Below are positions 25,086 to 33,230 of a stretch of 47,176 nucleotides of DNA, in pieces. The DNA lies in assembly GCA_002399975.1 (NCBI GenBank), contig DHER01000053.1:1-47176 (forward strand), given 5' to 3'. This stretch comes from Firmicutes bacterium UBA4845 (GTDB lineage Bacteria; Bacillota; Clostridia; Tissierellales; Sedimentibacteraceae). The stretch's first letter is position 1. Every line of letters begins with the position of its first letter. Both the position numbers and the translations under genes were made by a program. The notes under the pieces were generated by a model. It was not told the origin of the DNA, ran no database searches, and saw only the letters and a program-made list of their open reading frames with translations.

Positions 25086-25988
25086 CTACTTTTTCATTTT
25101 GGGATCCAAGACATCTCTTATCCCGTCACCTAAAAGATTAAAACCAAGAACGGTTATAAGAATGAAAAATCCTGAAATCGTTGCTATGTGAGGAGCCGTA
25201 ACAAGATAGTCCTTTCCTCCCCTAAGTATATTCCCCCAAGAAGCCGTAGGTTGTGAAATACCAAGACCAAGAAAACTTAGTGCAGCCTCCGATATTATGG
25301 AACCTGCCACATTAAGTGTAGCCTGTACAATAATTGGTGAAATAGAATTAGGCAATATGTGACTAAACAAAAGCCTCGTGTGTGAAGCTCCCAATATCTT
25401 TACCGCATTGCAATATTCTTCATTTTTAACAACTAAAACCTGTCCTCTAACGATACGTGCAAATATAGGAACATTCGATATACCTATGGCAAGAATTACA
25501 TTGAACACCCCTGATCCGAGAATTGTCATCAAAAGGATCGACAGCAAAACAAATGGAAATGCCATCATTCCGTCCATTACACGCATTATTATAGAATCTG
25601 TAATTCCTCCGGCATATCCGGAAATCAAACCTAAAAATAAACCGATAATTCCACCTACAAGAGTTGCACCTACAGCAACCAGTATTGAAATCCTCGAGCC
25701 GTATAATATACGGCTTAAAAGGTCACGGCCAAATTCATCAGTACCGAAAACATGTCCCATATTTCCTGGCTTAACATAGGTATTACCCAGATCAATAACA
25801 TTTGGATCATAGGGGGATATTACATCAGCAAAAATAACCATAAAAACCATTATACAAATTATAATCAAGCCAAACATAGCTGTTCTATTTCTTTTTAATT
25901 TGTTCCAGGCATTGTTAGCCTTTCGTTCTTTTTTTATTATCTCCGCCTGAGCTGTAACACCCAATATGTCATTCGCATTACCGTCCAT
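25086..25988 (-). CDS. dppC: Dipeptide ABC transporter permease DppC
   Basis: A 300-residue inner-membrane permease. An N-terminal cytoplasmic part is followed by the first membrane helix (TAMFGLIIICIMVFMVIFAD). FGTDEFGRDLLSRILYGSRIS is the DppC/OppC signature. The EAA loop is VKILGASHTRLLFSHILPNSISPI, which contacts the ATPases. Further helices bring the total to about six. Its ATG overlaps the dppB stop by one base (TAATG). Confidence 0.94.
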   Translation of the reverse strand: MDGNANDILGVTAQAEIIKKERKANNAWNKLKRNRTAMFGLIIICIMVFMVIFADVISPYDPNVIDLGNTYVKPGNMGHVFGTDEFGRDLLSRILYGSRISILVAVGATLVGGIIGLFLGLISGYAGGITDSIIMRVMDGMMAFPFVLLSILLMTILGSGVFNVILAIGISNVPIFARIVRGQVLVVKNEEYCNAVKILGASHTRLLFSHILPNSISPIIVQATLNVAGSIISEAALSFLGLGISQPTASWGNILRGGKDYLVTAPHIATISGFFILITVLGFNLLGDGIRDVLDPKMKK

Positions 25989-26947
25989 TACGCTCCCCCT
26001 TTTCCTGAATAATTAACCTTAGGATTTATCATCATATATACTATGTCGACAATAAGGTTAATAAACACAAATGCCAAAGCAGTGAACAATACCGTACCTT
26101 GGATAAGCATATAGTCTCTGTTTTCTATGGCTCCTACAATGAGAGTCCCCATTCCCGGCCAAGAAAAAATTGTTTCTGTCAATATTGCTCCTGTAAATGA
26201 ACTTGCCAACTGCATTCCCAGTACTGTAACTATGGGAGGAAGTGCATTTTTTAAAGCATGCCTGTATATTACAGATCTTTCTTTCAATCCTCCTGCTCTC
26301 AGGGATTTAATGTATTCAGCATTTATAACTTCAAGCATGCTGGAACGGGTAATCCTGGCAAATGTAGCAGTAGGTATGGTAGCAAGACAGCCCACCGGAA
26401 GCACCATGTGCGATATTACATCCCAAAGCCCTATTTCAATAGAACCCATACCAAGAGATGGAAGCCATCCAAGATTTACGCTGAATAAAAGAACGAGCAT
26501 CAGACCTAACCAAAATATAGGCATTGAAACACCTATGAGAGCTAAGACCATTGATATATAGTCAAAGGCTGTGTACTGTTTTACAGCTGAAACAATGCCT
26601 ATGGGTATACCTATTAAAACGGCCAGTACGATGCTTGTAAATGCAATTATTAATGTATTAGGAAGTCTACTAAAAATTAAATTCATTACAGGCATATTAT
26701 ATGAATAGGATGTACCAAAATCGCCTTTAAATAAATTTCCTAAATATCTTATATATTGATCCCATAAACTGTCATTTAATCCAAGTTCCTCAGTAAGTTT
26801 TTCAACATCCTCTACAGATGCCTGGGGCCCCAATACAGTTGCAGCAGGATTGCCGGGAATCATTCTCGTTATAACGAAGGTTATAGAAACAACCACAAGT
26901 ATAGTAGGTATAATTTGCAGCAGTCTGTTTAAAATCGTTTTTAGCAT
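25988..26947 (-). CDS. dppB: Dipeptide ABC transporter permease DppB
   Basis: A 319-residue permease with about six membrane helices. The N-terminus (ILNRLLQIIPTILVVVSITFVI, then RMIPGNPA) is the DppB/OppB signature. The EAA loop is SLRAGGLKERSVIYRHALKNALPPIV. It is preceded by an AGGTGA site and comes 46 bp after dppA. Confidence 0.94.
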   Translation of the reverse strand: MLKTILNRLLQIIPTILVVVSITFVITRMIPGNPAATVLGPQASVEDVEKLTEELGLNDSLWDQYIRYLGNLFKGDFGTSYSYNMPVMNLIFSRLPNTLIIAFTSIVLAVLIGIPIGIVSAVKQYTAFDYISMVLALIGVSMPIFWLGLMLVLLFSVNLGWLPSLGMGSIEIGLWDVISHMVLPVGCLATIPTATFARITRSSMLEVINAEYIKSLRAGGLKERSVIYRHALKNALPPIVTVLGMQLASSFTGAILTETIFSWPGMGTLIVGAIENRDYMLIQGTVLFTALAFVFINLIVDIVYMMINPKVNYSGKGGA

Positions 26948-26993
26948 TATATCACCTCATTAATTACGTCAAGGGGTTTAGACAACATTTATT

Positions 26994-28631
26994 TTATTTT
27001 GCAGCCTTCCAAACATTTACTTCTTCATTAACCAGAAATATTTGATCGTCAGCTCTCTGAACTAATCCTTGGACTTCAGGTGCAACCCCCCAAATTACCT
27101 TTTCATTACCATAAAAGATACCGGGATATTCTTCGGTTATGACTTTAAGAGCTTTTTTGTAAATCTCTGCCCTCTCATCCTGTTCAGTAACACGCAAAGC
27201 ATCTGAAAGAAGCTTATCAACTTCCTCATTACTGAATCCTTGTCCATTCCCTAACGAACCGATAGCATCTGATGCAAACATTTTATTTAAGAAGAAATAC
27301 GGGTCAGGATACCATGTCCAGGACATGCCAAACATATCTGCTTCTCCCTTGGAACCAATTTCACTAAAAGTTCCCCATTCTGAAGTTTGAATATCAAGAT
27401 CTACATTAAGGTTCATTTTCAGATACTGCTGAACTATAGTAGCCATTTTTTCTCTTAAAGCTGTATTTGCGATATGCAGAGTCATACTGAAACCATCAGG
27501 ATATCCTGCCTCTGCAAGAAGCTCCTTAGCACCTTCAGGATCATAAGCTGGAACAATTTCTTCCAGTGATTTATCATATCCCCAGGAGCCCGGAGGTAAC
27601 GGTAAAGAAGCAACTTCAGCCTCTCCATATTGGTATACACCTTTTACCAATTCTTTTGTATCAACTGCTTTTATTAGTGCTTCTCTCACCTTTTTATCGG
27701 CAGTTGGTCCTTTAACCTGGTTAAAATATACATATGAAACATGCAGACCTGGAGTTTCCATTAATTCTATATTTGGATCTTCTCTTATTATTTTAACAGC
27801 TTCTCCACTAAGCTTTTCGGAAAAGTCAATTTCTCCGGTTCTAAGGGCATTAGCCATTTGGTTTATATCTGTAATAACTTTAAATGTAACTCCGTCCAGA
27901 TAAGGTTCCTGAGCCCAGTATTTTTCATTTTTAACCAGAACCGCTTCTTCGTCATATTTGAAATCCCTCATAATGAATGGACCGGATCCAACAAGGTGAT
28001 TTCCGAATTCATCACCCCAGCCCTCTACTTCTTCTTTTGGCACTATTGAATTCCCTGAATTAGTTAAAGCTGTAAGAAATGCTGAATTTGGTTCTGGCAA
28101 ATGTACTATTACATTAAAATCATCAGCTACTTCAACGCTTTCAATCATATCCAGCCTGTTCATTGCCGAAAGTTCATGGGAGCGTTCAAGAGAATACTTA
28201 ATATCGTCCCCTACAACCTGCCTACCGTCCTGGAATTTACCCGGATGAAAGTATACATCATCTCTCAGAGTGAAAGAATAATCTTTTCCATCATCACTTA
28301 CAGTCCATGATTTTGCAATACTGGGGACTATTTCAGTTAAATCCATTTTATACGCTACTAAAGTATCTGCCACATTTTGAATAATTTGTGACTCATATGT
28401 TCCCGTGTATTTTACAGGATCAAGATTTTTCGGTGATGCTGACAACCCAATTGTAAGAATACCGCCATCTTGAGGTTCATCAGGAATATCAATTTTATTC
28501 TTTACCGGTGCTGTATTTTCTGTTGCTGTTCCGTTTACACCTTGTGAGGAATCGCTGTTATTGGAACATCCTGCAAAGGAACTAATAGCCATTACTACAA
28601 CCAACAATAAAGCCATTGCTTTTTTCTTCAT
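26994..28631 (-). CDS. dppA: Peptide-binding lipoprotein of the ABC transporter (SBP family 5)
   Basis: A 545-residue extracytoplasmic solute-binding protein. A lipoprotein signal (MKKKAMALLLVVVMAISSFAG, lipobox Cys at 22) anchors it to the membrane. A Ser/Asn-rich linker follows. The family 5 body has GGILTIGLSASPKNLDPV, DGKDYSFTLRDDVYFHPG and KAVDTKELVKG. Ligand specificity (dipeptide, oligopeptide or other) is not readable from the sequence, but the two amidohydrolases in the same operon suggest a peptide or N-acyl amino acid. Confidence 0.92.
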   Translation of the reverse strand: MKKKAMALLLVVVMAISSFAGCSNNSDSSQGVNGTATENTAPVKNKIDIPDEPQDGGILTIGLSASPKNLDPVKYTGTYESQIIQNVADTLVAYKMDLTEIVPSIAKSWTVSDDGKDYSFTLRDDVYFHPGKFQDGRQVVGDDIKYSLERSHELSAMNRLDMIESVEVADDFNVIVHLPEPNSAFLTALTNSGNSIVPKEEVEGWGDEFGNHLVGSGPFIMRDFKYDEEAVLVKNEKYWAQEPYLDGVTFKVITDINQMANALRTGEIDFSEKLSGEAVKIIREDPNIELMETPGLHVSYVYFNQVKGPTADKKVREALIKAVDTKELVKGVYQYGEAEVASLPLPPGSWGYDKSLEEIVPAYDPEGAKELLAEAGYPDGFSMTLHIANTALREKMATIVQQYLKMNLNVDLDIQTSEWGTFSEIGSKGEADMFGMSWTWYPDPYFFLNKMFASDAIGSLGNGQGFSNEEVDKLLSDALRVTEQDERAEIYKKALKVITEEYPGIFYGNEKVIWGVAPEVQGLVQRADDQIFLVNEEVNVWKAAK

Positions 28632-28722
28632 CTTTTTTACCTTCCCTTCCTTAATATAAATATATAATTTTCTTTATTCAATATATGTATCATATTTATT
28701 GAACTGTTTATTAACATACTGC

Positions 28723-29406
28723 TTACCAGCTATTGAAGATTTCCCCCAATATCCTGGCAATTAAGGTTCTTGCAAGGACTACGCTCTTACCTGTGGATTC
28801 TGCCACTTTCTTTTTCATTTTTCTGGTATAACCTATGCAGTCCATAACTATAATTTCAGCACTCGTATCCTTAAGCTGTTCTATTGCCTCCTGCAGCTGA
28901 TCCTGTTGCGAATAAGGTGAAGCTACAGCTACATTCAGCTTAGCCGAAGACGACTCAGACCATTTCTTTATGCACTGATTAACCTGGTCACTTTTTGGAA
29001 TTATTAAATCAAGCTCTTTATTCTTTAGAAGTTTCGGGACAACACTATGGATAATCTGCTGAGGGTACAACAACGGTTTAACTGATTTAAATACATCCGG
29101 AAAAACTCCGGTACATATTAACAATATAACATCCGCCCCTTGCGCTTCCAGGAATTCTATGCATTTTTGAATTTTCGGGAGCACGTGTCTTTCTGCAAAT
29201 TTTACCTCAGTACCGTCTTTCATCCTGGAAACTAATATATAATCATCTTCTTTTGTGTCAAGGTTCAAAATTTCCTCATAAGTCATACCGTCCAATGCTC
29301 CTGACTGGATGACTTCAACACCTTCTCCCAAAAACTCAGTAATTTCTGATATGACATCATCCCTAGGTGACTGGCCTACGGTTATAACTCCAAGTTTTTT
29401 TCTCAT
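28723..29406 (-). CDS. aroM: AroM family protein with racemase-like cysteine pair
   Basis: A 227-residue protein beginning KKLGVITVGQSPRDDVI, the AroM signature, with the C-terminal VMDCIGYTRKMKKKVAE and VVLARTLIARILGE. The AroM role is unknown; in E. coli the gene lies beside aroL. The fold is thought to resemble Asp/Glu/hydantoin racemases, which use two Cys. Here C98 (LLICTGVFP) and C190 (VMDCIGYT) stand where such a pair would be expected. As I recall it, the E. coli protein lacks the first Cys. That raises the possibility of a racemase or epimerase acting on imported substrate. It follows DUF1177 by 10 bp. Confidence 0.85.
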   Translation of the reverse strand: MRKKLGVITVGQSPRDDVISEITEFLGEGVEVIQSGALDGMTYEEILNLDTKEDDYILVSRMKDGTEVKFAERHVLPKIQKCIEFLEAQGADVILLICTGVFPDVFKSVKPLLYPQQIIHSVVPKLLKNKELDLIIPKSDQVNQCIKKWSESSSAKLNVAVASPYSQQDQLQEAIEQLKDTSAEIIVMDCIGYTRKMKKKVAESTGKSVVLARTLIARILGEIFNSW

Positions 29407-29416
29407 AATATACCTT

Positions 29417-30349
29417 CTATTTCCCCAAAGTTTGTATATGATTCATACTTCCATATAACTCCTTTAACCTTTGGAATTCCTTTTTATTATAAAAACTGCA
29501 ATTCCCTCTTCCATATTGTTTTGCTACTTCAATTACGAATCTGGCGGCCTGCTCCACGTCAAGAGGATGGCTTGCACCTGTGGCGCATCCGGGCACTGTT
29601 GTTTCTGTCGTAATTGCTACACCCACAACAGGAGACGATGTTGCTGTAGCAGGCTGAAGTATACTGTTTAAATGATATATATCATTGCCATATGGTGTAA
29701 TATCCTGTGTTGTTATAGGAAAAACTACAGGCAGCTTACCTGTTGTATATTCCATAATATCAAGCAAATCATCACTAATTTTCAATATATATCCTTCTTT
29801 CACAGTAGGTGATATTGCAAATCCATTTTTATTGATAATACGATTTCCTTTTGTAGTATCAATAGACAATATTGCATCAAGTTCACCACTTACTTCCTCC
29901 TTATTTACAGTAGCCATATCAACCGGAGAACCCATGAAGGAAACAGGCTTGTGCGGCTGAGTAGGTGCATCAGGGCAAATATGAGTAGAAATTACAACAT
30001 CACCATCTAAATAATCACCTTTGTTCTGCATGTCCAAAATCTTTGATGCTACAGCCAGTGCAATCAAGGCACCATCACCGTCAGAAACCATTCCTATGGC
30101 TTCCGGCCTTGCTCCGATTCCTCCTAATCTTCCTAAGATACCTAGAGTTGGTGCATCCATACCTTTTGATTTGCCTTTTTGTCCAGGTATCTTAATTCTT
30201 ATAAAATCAGTTTCTCCTTCATCTCCTGAAAATGTTCTAATTTCTATATATTTTGCGCCATAGGTTTCAAGGTATTCCTTTACCTTCTGTCCGTTTGCAT
30301 CAGAAGAATCAATTTTATCATATACTTCCATTATCTGTTTTAAAACCAT
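29417..30349 (-). CDS. DUF1177 family protein, possible metallohydrolase
   Basis: A 310-residue cytoplasmic protein of unknown function, first gene of the transport operon. Blocks that look conserved are LGILGRLGGIGARPEAIG (69-86), VSDGDGALIALAVASKI (88-104), STHICPDAPTQPH (121-133), SIDTTKGNRI (162-171) and TTETTVPGCATGASHP (247-262). The order, an Asp motif before a helix, then a polar strand-end motif, a lone Asp, and a distal His, resembles M42/M20 zinc exopeptidases, although the first HxD motif is missing. This is my inference; the annotated family has no assigned function. An AGGGGGC site precedes the ATG, and the promoter lies about 50 bp upstream. Confidence 0.8.
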   Translation of the reverse strand: MVLKQIMEVYDKIDSSDANGQKVKEYLETYGAKYIEIRTFSGDEGETDFIRIKIPGQKGKSKGMDAPTLGILGRLGGIGARPEAIGMVSDGDGALIALAVASKILDMQNKGDYLDGDVVISTHICPDAPTQPHKPVSFMGSPVDMATVNKEEVSGELDAILSIDTTKGNRIINKNGFAISPTVKEGYILKISDDLLDIMEYTTGKLPVVFPITTQDITPYGNDIYHLNSILQPATATSSPVVGVAITTETTVPGCATGASHPLDVEQAARFVIEVAKQYGRGNCSFYNKKEFQRLKELYGSMNHIQTLGK

Positions 30350-30399
30350 TTTAAGCCCCCTGCTTGTTGTTATATTTATGGTATAATTATTAGTATACT

Positions 30400-30427
30400 A
30401 TTATAACAATAAATTGTTATGATACAA
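30400..30427 (-). promoter_or_regulatory. Promoter of the DUF1177-aroM-dpp operon with an 18-bp operator in its spacer
   Basis: TTGTAT (30422-30427), 16 bp, perfect TATAAT (30400-30405) on the minus strand. A perfect 8-bp inverted repeat, ATAACAAT-AA-ATTGTTAT (30403-30420), fills the whole spacer and touches the -10. A 10-bp palindrome TAGTATACTA (30391-30400) follows at the start region. A bound protein would block or reshape the promoter. Confidence 0.65.
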
Positions 30428-30434
30428 TACTATA

Positions 30435-30491
30435 AAGTCATAAAAAATAAAGTCTTTTTTTATGACTTAACATAAAACTCAAAGACTTTAT
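30435..30491 (-). terminator. pucR terminator with an interleaved alternative hairpin
   Basis: On the minus strand ATAAAGTCTTT (30481-30491) pairs with AAAGACTTTAT (30447-30457) and runs into six T: a terminator for pucR, 18 bp after its stop. A second, 13-bp perfect palindrome (30435-30447 with 30456-30468, 8-nt loop) uses overlapping bases, so the two stems compete. Confidence 0.65.
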
Positions 30492-30508
30492 CTAATTATT
30501 GTACGTTA

Positions 30509-32149
30509 TTATAACCTTATTAATTTCATGAGTTTTATGCCCATCTGCAAAGCAAATATGCCTTCTGAATCAAAAGGTGAATATCCTGTAATTTCCATGA
30601 TTCTGTTGAGTCTGTACCTTAATGTTTCAACATGAATAAACAGCTTTGAAGCAGTAATTTTATTGTTCATGTTGTATCTGAAGTAAGCTTCCAATGTTTC
30701 TACCAGGTTCGCATTATGTGTTACGTCATAAATTTCAAGTTTTTTTATGGTTTTTTCATAATATTTTTTTATTTCATCATCATTTTTCAAAGGATATAAC
30801 AGCTTTATCGTATCCAAAGAATTGAAATATACTATATTGTAGTTGCTGAACAAAACAGCTAAATGAGCTTCATTGTACATTTTTTCTATATTGTTGAGTG
30901 TTCTGTATGTATTGGAGACACCCATAGAAACCAAGAATTTATCTTTAAAAGAATTTATATTATGAAATACAGAATTTACTATTTCAGACAAATACTCGCC
31001 TGGCTCCAGTTTCATAAATACAAATATGCTGTTATCATTATCAGTAACCAAATAACTATCGTAATCTTTTAGCTTGCTCACTTCATCGTGAACAATATAA
31101 TTGAAATCGTCATCGGTAGTATCGTCAAATATATTTGATTTGAAACATAATCCAACAATATAACCGTCATCTTTATCCCATCCCAAATCCTTTTCAACAT
31201 TAAAATAAAATTCATCAGGCAGGTCTCTATTATTTATCAACATATCAGCCAGTGTTTTTTTGAATTTAGGCTGATTAAATTTTAAAAACCTGTCTTTCTC
31301 TATTCTTGATGAAATAATGGATACCCCAAACTCTATAGCTCTTTGTTCAAGTTCTTCAGTTTTTCTGTTATTAACAATATACACGTAAGCAATAACCCGC
31401 TCATTTTTCATTACAGGATATATACTTACATATGAACTTTTAACCTTTTTATTAATATATGAAATTTTGCGGTTATTTGATAATGAGTGCTCCCATGTGC
31501 CAAAAGGAATCATAGAAGATACATCATTATAACAAGGCATATTAATAATACTTTTACTAACTAGCTTTAACAGCCTGTCAAATAAAAACACATTCGAATT
31601 AGAGATATTGGAAAGCGAACATATTATTTCATTAATATCCTTGTCCACAAATGATAAATTCAGAAGCTTTTTATATATATTGTTAAGATTAAGGATATAT
31701 TCATTTTTACGATAAAATAAACGATAATAGAATGTTGAAACCATTTCGGTGTATACAACATTGTAGGGAATCTTAATAATCGGTATACCATAACAGTTTG
31801 CATCTGATATAAGTTTTTCACTTACTTCGCCGAAATAACGCCCTTCCTTTATGGCAATTGCCGAAACCCCTTTGTTATAAGCAGACTCAATCATAGTTTG
31901 TTTCAGTTCATCTCTGCCATTGAACGCATATCCGGCAGTAGCCAGAAACTCTCCTCCTTCAAGCCAGTTTATTCCCTCAGGGGTCTCAAGTATTGTTATA
32001 TGCCTGCACCTGTTATGTAATCCATTCTTTCCGCCAAGTATTTTATACCCTTTCAACATAGACAAGTCTAATACTTCTTTTACACTTAGGCTTTCTTTTC
32101 CGCTTTTATCTATTCCTTCCTGCAATATTCTATATGTATTTTTTTTCAA
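30509..32149 (-). CDS. PucR family transcriptional regulator
   Basis: A 546-residue regulator. The N-terminal PucR domain (about 15-135) begins SVKEVLDLSMLKGYKILGG and includes GEFLATAGYAFNG and GVSAIAIKEGRYF. A central GGDEF-like/CdaR middle region (about 300-420) has KDLGWDKDDGYIVG and SMGVSNTYRTLNNI. The C-terminal helix-turn-helix (about 490-546) is VETLEAYFRYNMNNKITAS followed by LFIHVETLRYRLNRI. PucR proteins usually activate operons for purine or amino-acid use. I prefer the TTG start at 32149 with AGAGGTGG ahead of it; a GTG at 32158 lies in that site. It is encoded just upstream of the dpp operon and is its likely regulator. Confidence 0.9.
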   Translation of the reverse strand: MKKNTYRILQEGIDKSGKESLSVKEVLDLSMLKGYKILGGKNGLHNRCRHITILETPEGINWLEGGEFLATAGYAFNGRDELKQTMIESAYNKGVSAIAIKEGRYFGEVSEKLISDANCYGIPIIKIPYNVVYTEMVSTFYYRLFYRKNEYILNLNNIYKKLLNLSFVDKDINEIICSLSNISNSNVFLFDRLLKLVSKSIINMPCYNDVSSMIPFGTWEHSLSNNRKISYINKKVKSSYVSIYPVMKNERVIAYVYIVNNRKTEELEQRAIEFGVSIISSRIEKDRFLKFNQPKFKKTLADMLINNRDLPDEFYFNVEKDLGWDKDDGYIVGLCFKSNIFDDTTDDDFNYIVHDEVSKLKDYDSYLVTDNDNSIFVFMKLEPGEYLSEIVNSVFHNINSFKDKFLVSMGVSNTYRTLNNIEKMYNEAHLAVLFSNYNIVYFNSLDTIKLLYPLKNDDEIKKYYEKTIKKLEIYDVTHNANLVETLEAYFRYNMNNKITASKLFIHVETLRYRLNRIMEITGYSPFDSEGIFALQMGIKLMKLIRL

Positions 32150-32211
32150 TAGACCCACCTCTTTATGATTTTACGGTGTTTACTTCATTACTAAAAAAAT
32201 GATAAATATTT

Positions 32212-32240
32212 AAAAAAAGCATCTCATAAAGAAATGCTTT
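32212..32240 (-). terminator. Terminator of the pil-efp-CD1247 transcription unit
   Basis: AAAGCAT (minus, from 32240) pairs with ATGCTTT ending at 32216, with an 11-nt loop, and continues into T (seven T in total at 32212-32218). It lies 20 bp after the stop of the acidic protein gene. Confidence 0.8.
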
Positions 32241-32260
32241 CTCTACATTAGCTATAAGAA

Positions 32261-32620
32261 CTATAGGTCTTCGTCTTTTCCACTGTCGTCCTCATCGGAA
32301 TTATCATCGTAATCTTTGTCGTCGAAATCAAAATCGTAGTCATCGTCATAGTCATCATAGTCTTCGTAGTCATCGTCATCTTCTTCAATTTCCATGTCCC
32401 CGAATACTTCCTTTTCAACTTTTGACAAATCTTCATCTAATACATCCAAATACTCGTTAACGTCGTCCTGTTCATCAGCTATGCTGTTCATTCCGTCTGC
32501 TATTTCTTCGATAACATCCATTAATGCATTAAACAGCCTGCCTTCTTTAGAATCGGCCTTAACATCCAGACCATCGGCCAGACCCTTTAAATAAGAAATC
32601 TTTTCATACAAAAAATCCAT
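32261..32620 (-). CDS. CD1247 N-terminal-domain-like acidic protein
   Basis: A 119-residue protein. The N-terminal 75 residues (DFLYEKISYLKGLADGLDV, then IEEIADGMNSIADEQDDVNEYLDVLDEDLSKVE) match the helical CD1247-type domain of Clostridia, with coiled-coil character. The C-terminal 40 residues are nearly all Asp, Glu and Tyr. Function unknown; strongly acidic tails can bind metal ions or basic proteins. It lies 11 bp after efp with an AAGGAGG site and is the last gene before a terminator. Confidence 0.8.
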   Translation of the reverse strand: MDFLYEKISYLKGLADGLDVKADSKEGRLFNALMDVIEEIADGMNSIADEQDDVNEYLDVLDEDLSKVEKEVFGDMEIEEDDDDYEDYDDYDDDYDFDFDDKDYDDNSDEDDSGKDEDL

Positions 32621-32631
32621 GCCTTGCCTCC

Positions 32632-33189
32632 TTAAACTCTTGATAGATATTCACCTGTTCTGGTGTCAATCTTTATTTTATCTCCTATCTCAACAAAAAG
32701 CGGAACCAATATTTTAGCACCGGTTTCTGTTGTAGCTGGCTTTGTAGCACCTGTTGCAGTATCACCTTTAAATCCCGGTTCTGTTTCTGTAACTTCCAGC
32801 TCGACAAAGTTTGGAGCTGTTACTTGAAAGGGCTGGCCTTCATAAAATTTCATCTGAGCAAAATCATTTTCTTTTATATAAGTTATGGCATCAGCTACCT
32901 GATCTTTACTTAACGGAATTTGTTCAAATGTATCCGGATCCATAAAATAATATAAATCGCCATCATTATATATATACTGCATATCTTTTGTTTCTATACG
33001 TGCCAACGGGAATTTTTCCGTAGGATTAAAGGTTTCCTCCCTAATAGCACCTGTTATTATATTCTTCAATTTAGTTCTGACAAAAGCTGCACCTTTACCC
33101 GGTTTAACGTGCTGAAAATCCACTATTTGCCATAATCCGTTATTCCAGGATATAGTAATGCCTTTCTTAAAATCACCTGCTGAAATCAT
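32632..33189 (-). CDS. efp: Elongation factor P
   Basis: A 185-residue translation factor that rescues ribosomes stalled on polyproline. The KOW-like N-terminal domain holds FQHVKPGKGAAFVRTKLKN, with K32 at the loop tip, the residue modified in Firmicutes. The C-terminal OB domains end in KIKIDTRTGEYLSRV. The ATG at 33189 follows AGGAGGAGAC; the frame extension to 33222 is not used. It stands 41 bp after the last minor-pilin gene, so it may be co-transcribed with the pilus operon. In many Clostridia efp instead follows a Xaa-Pro peptidase gene. Confidence 0.96.
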   Translation of the reverse strand: MISAGDFKKGITISWNNGLWQIVDFQHVKPGKGAAFVRTKLKNIITGAIREETFNPTEKFPLARIETKDMQYIYNDGDLYYFMDPDTFEQIPLSKDQVADAITYIKENDFAQMKFYEGQPFQVTAPNFVELEVTETEPGFKGDTATGATKPATTETGAKILVPLFVEIGDKIKIDTRTGEYLSRV

Positions 33190-33230
33190 TTGTCTCCTCC
33201 TTATGTACATTATAACCAGCAAACTGCTGC

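Noticed and set aside
32261..32436. Short-period repeats of gtcatc/gtagtc as a possible satellite
   Set aside because: They are Asp/Glu codon runs in the acidic tail of the CD1247-like protein and are explained by amino-acid composition.
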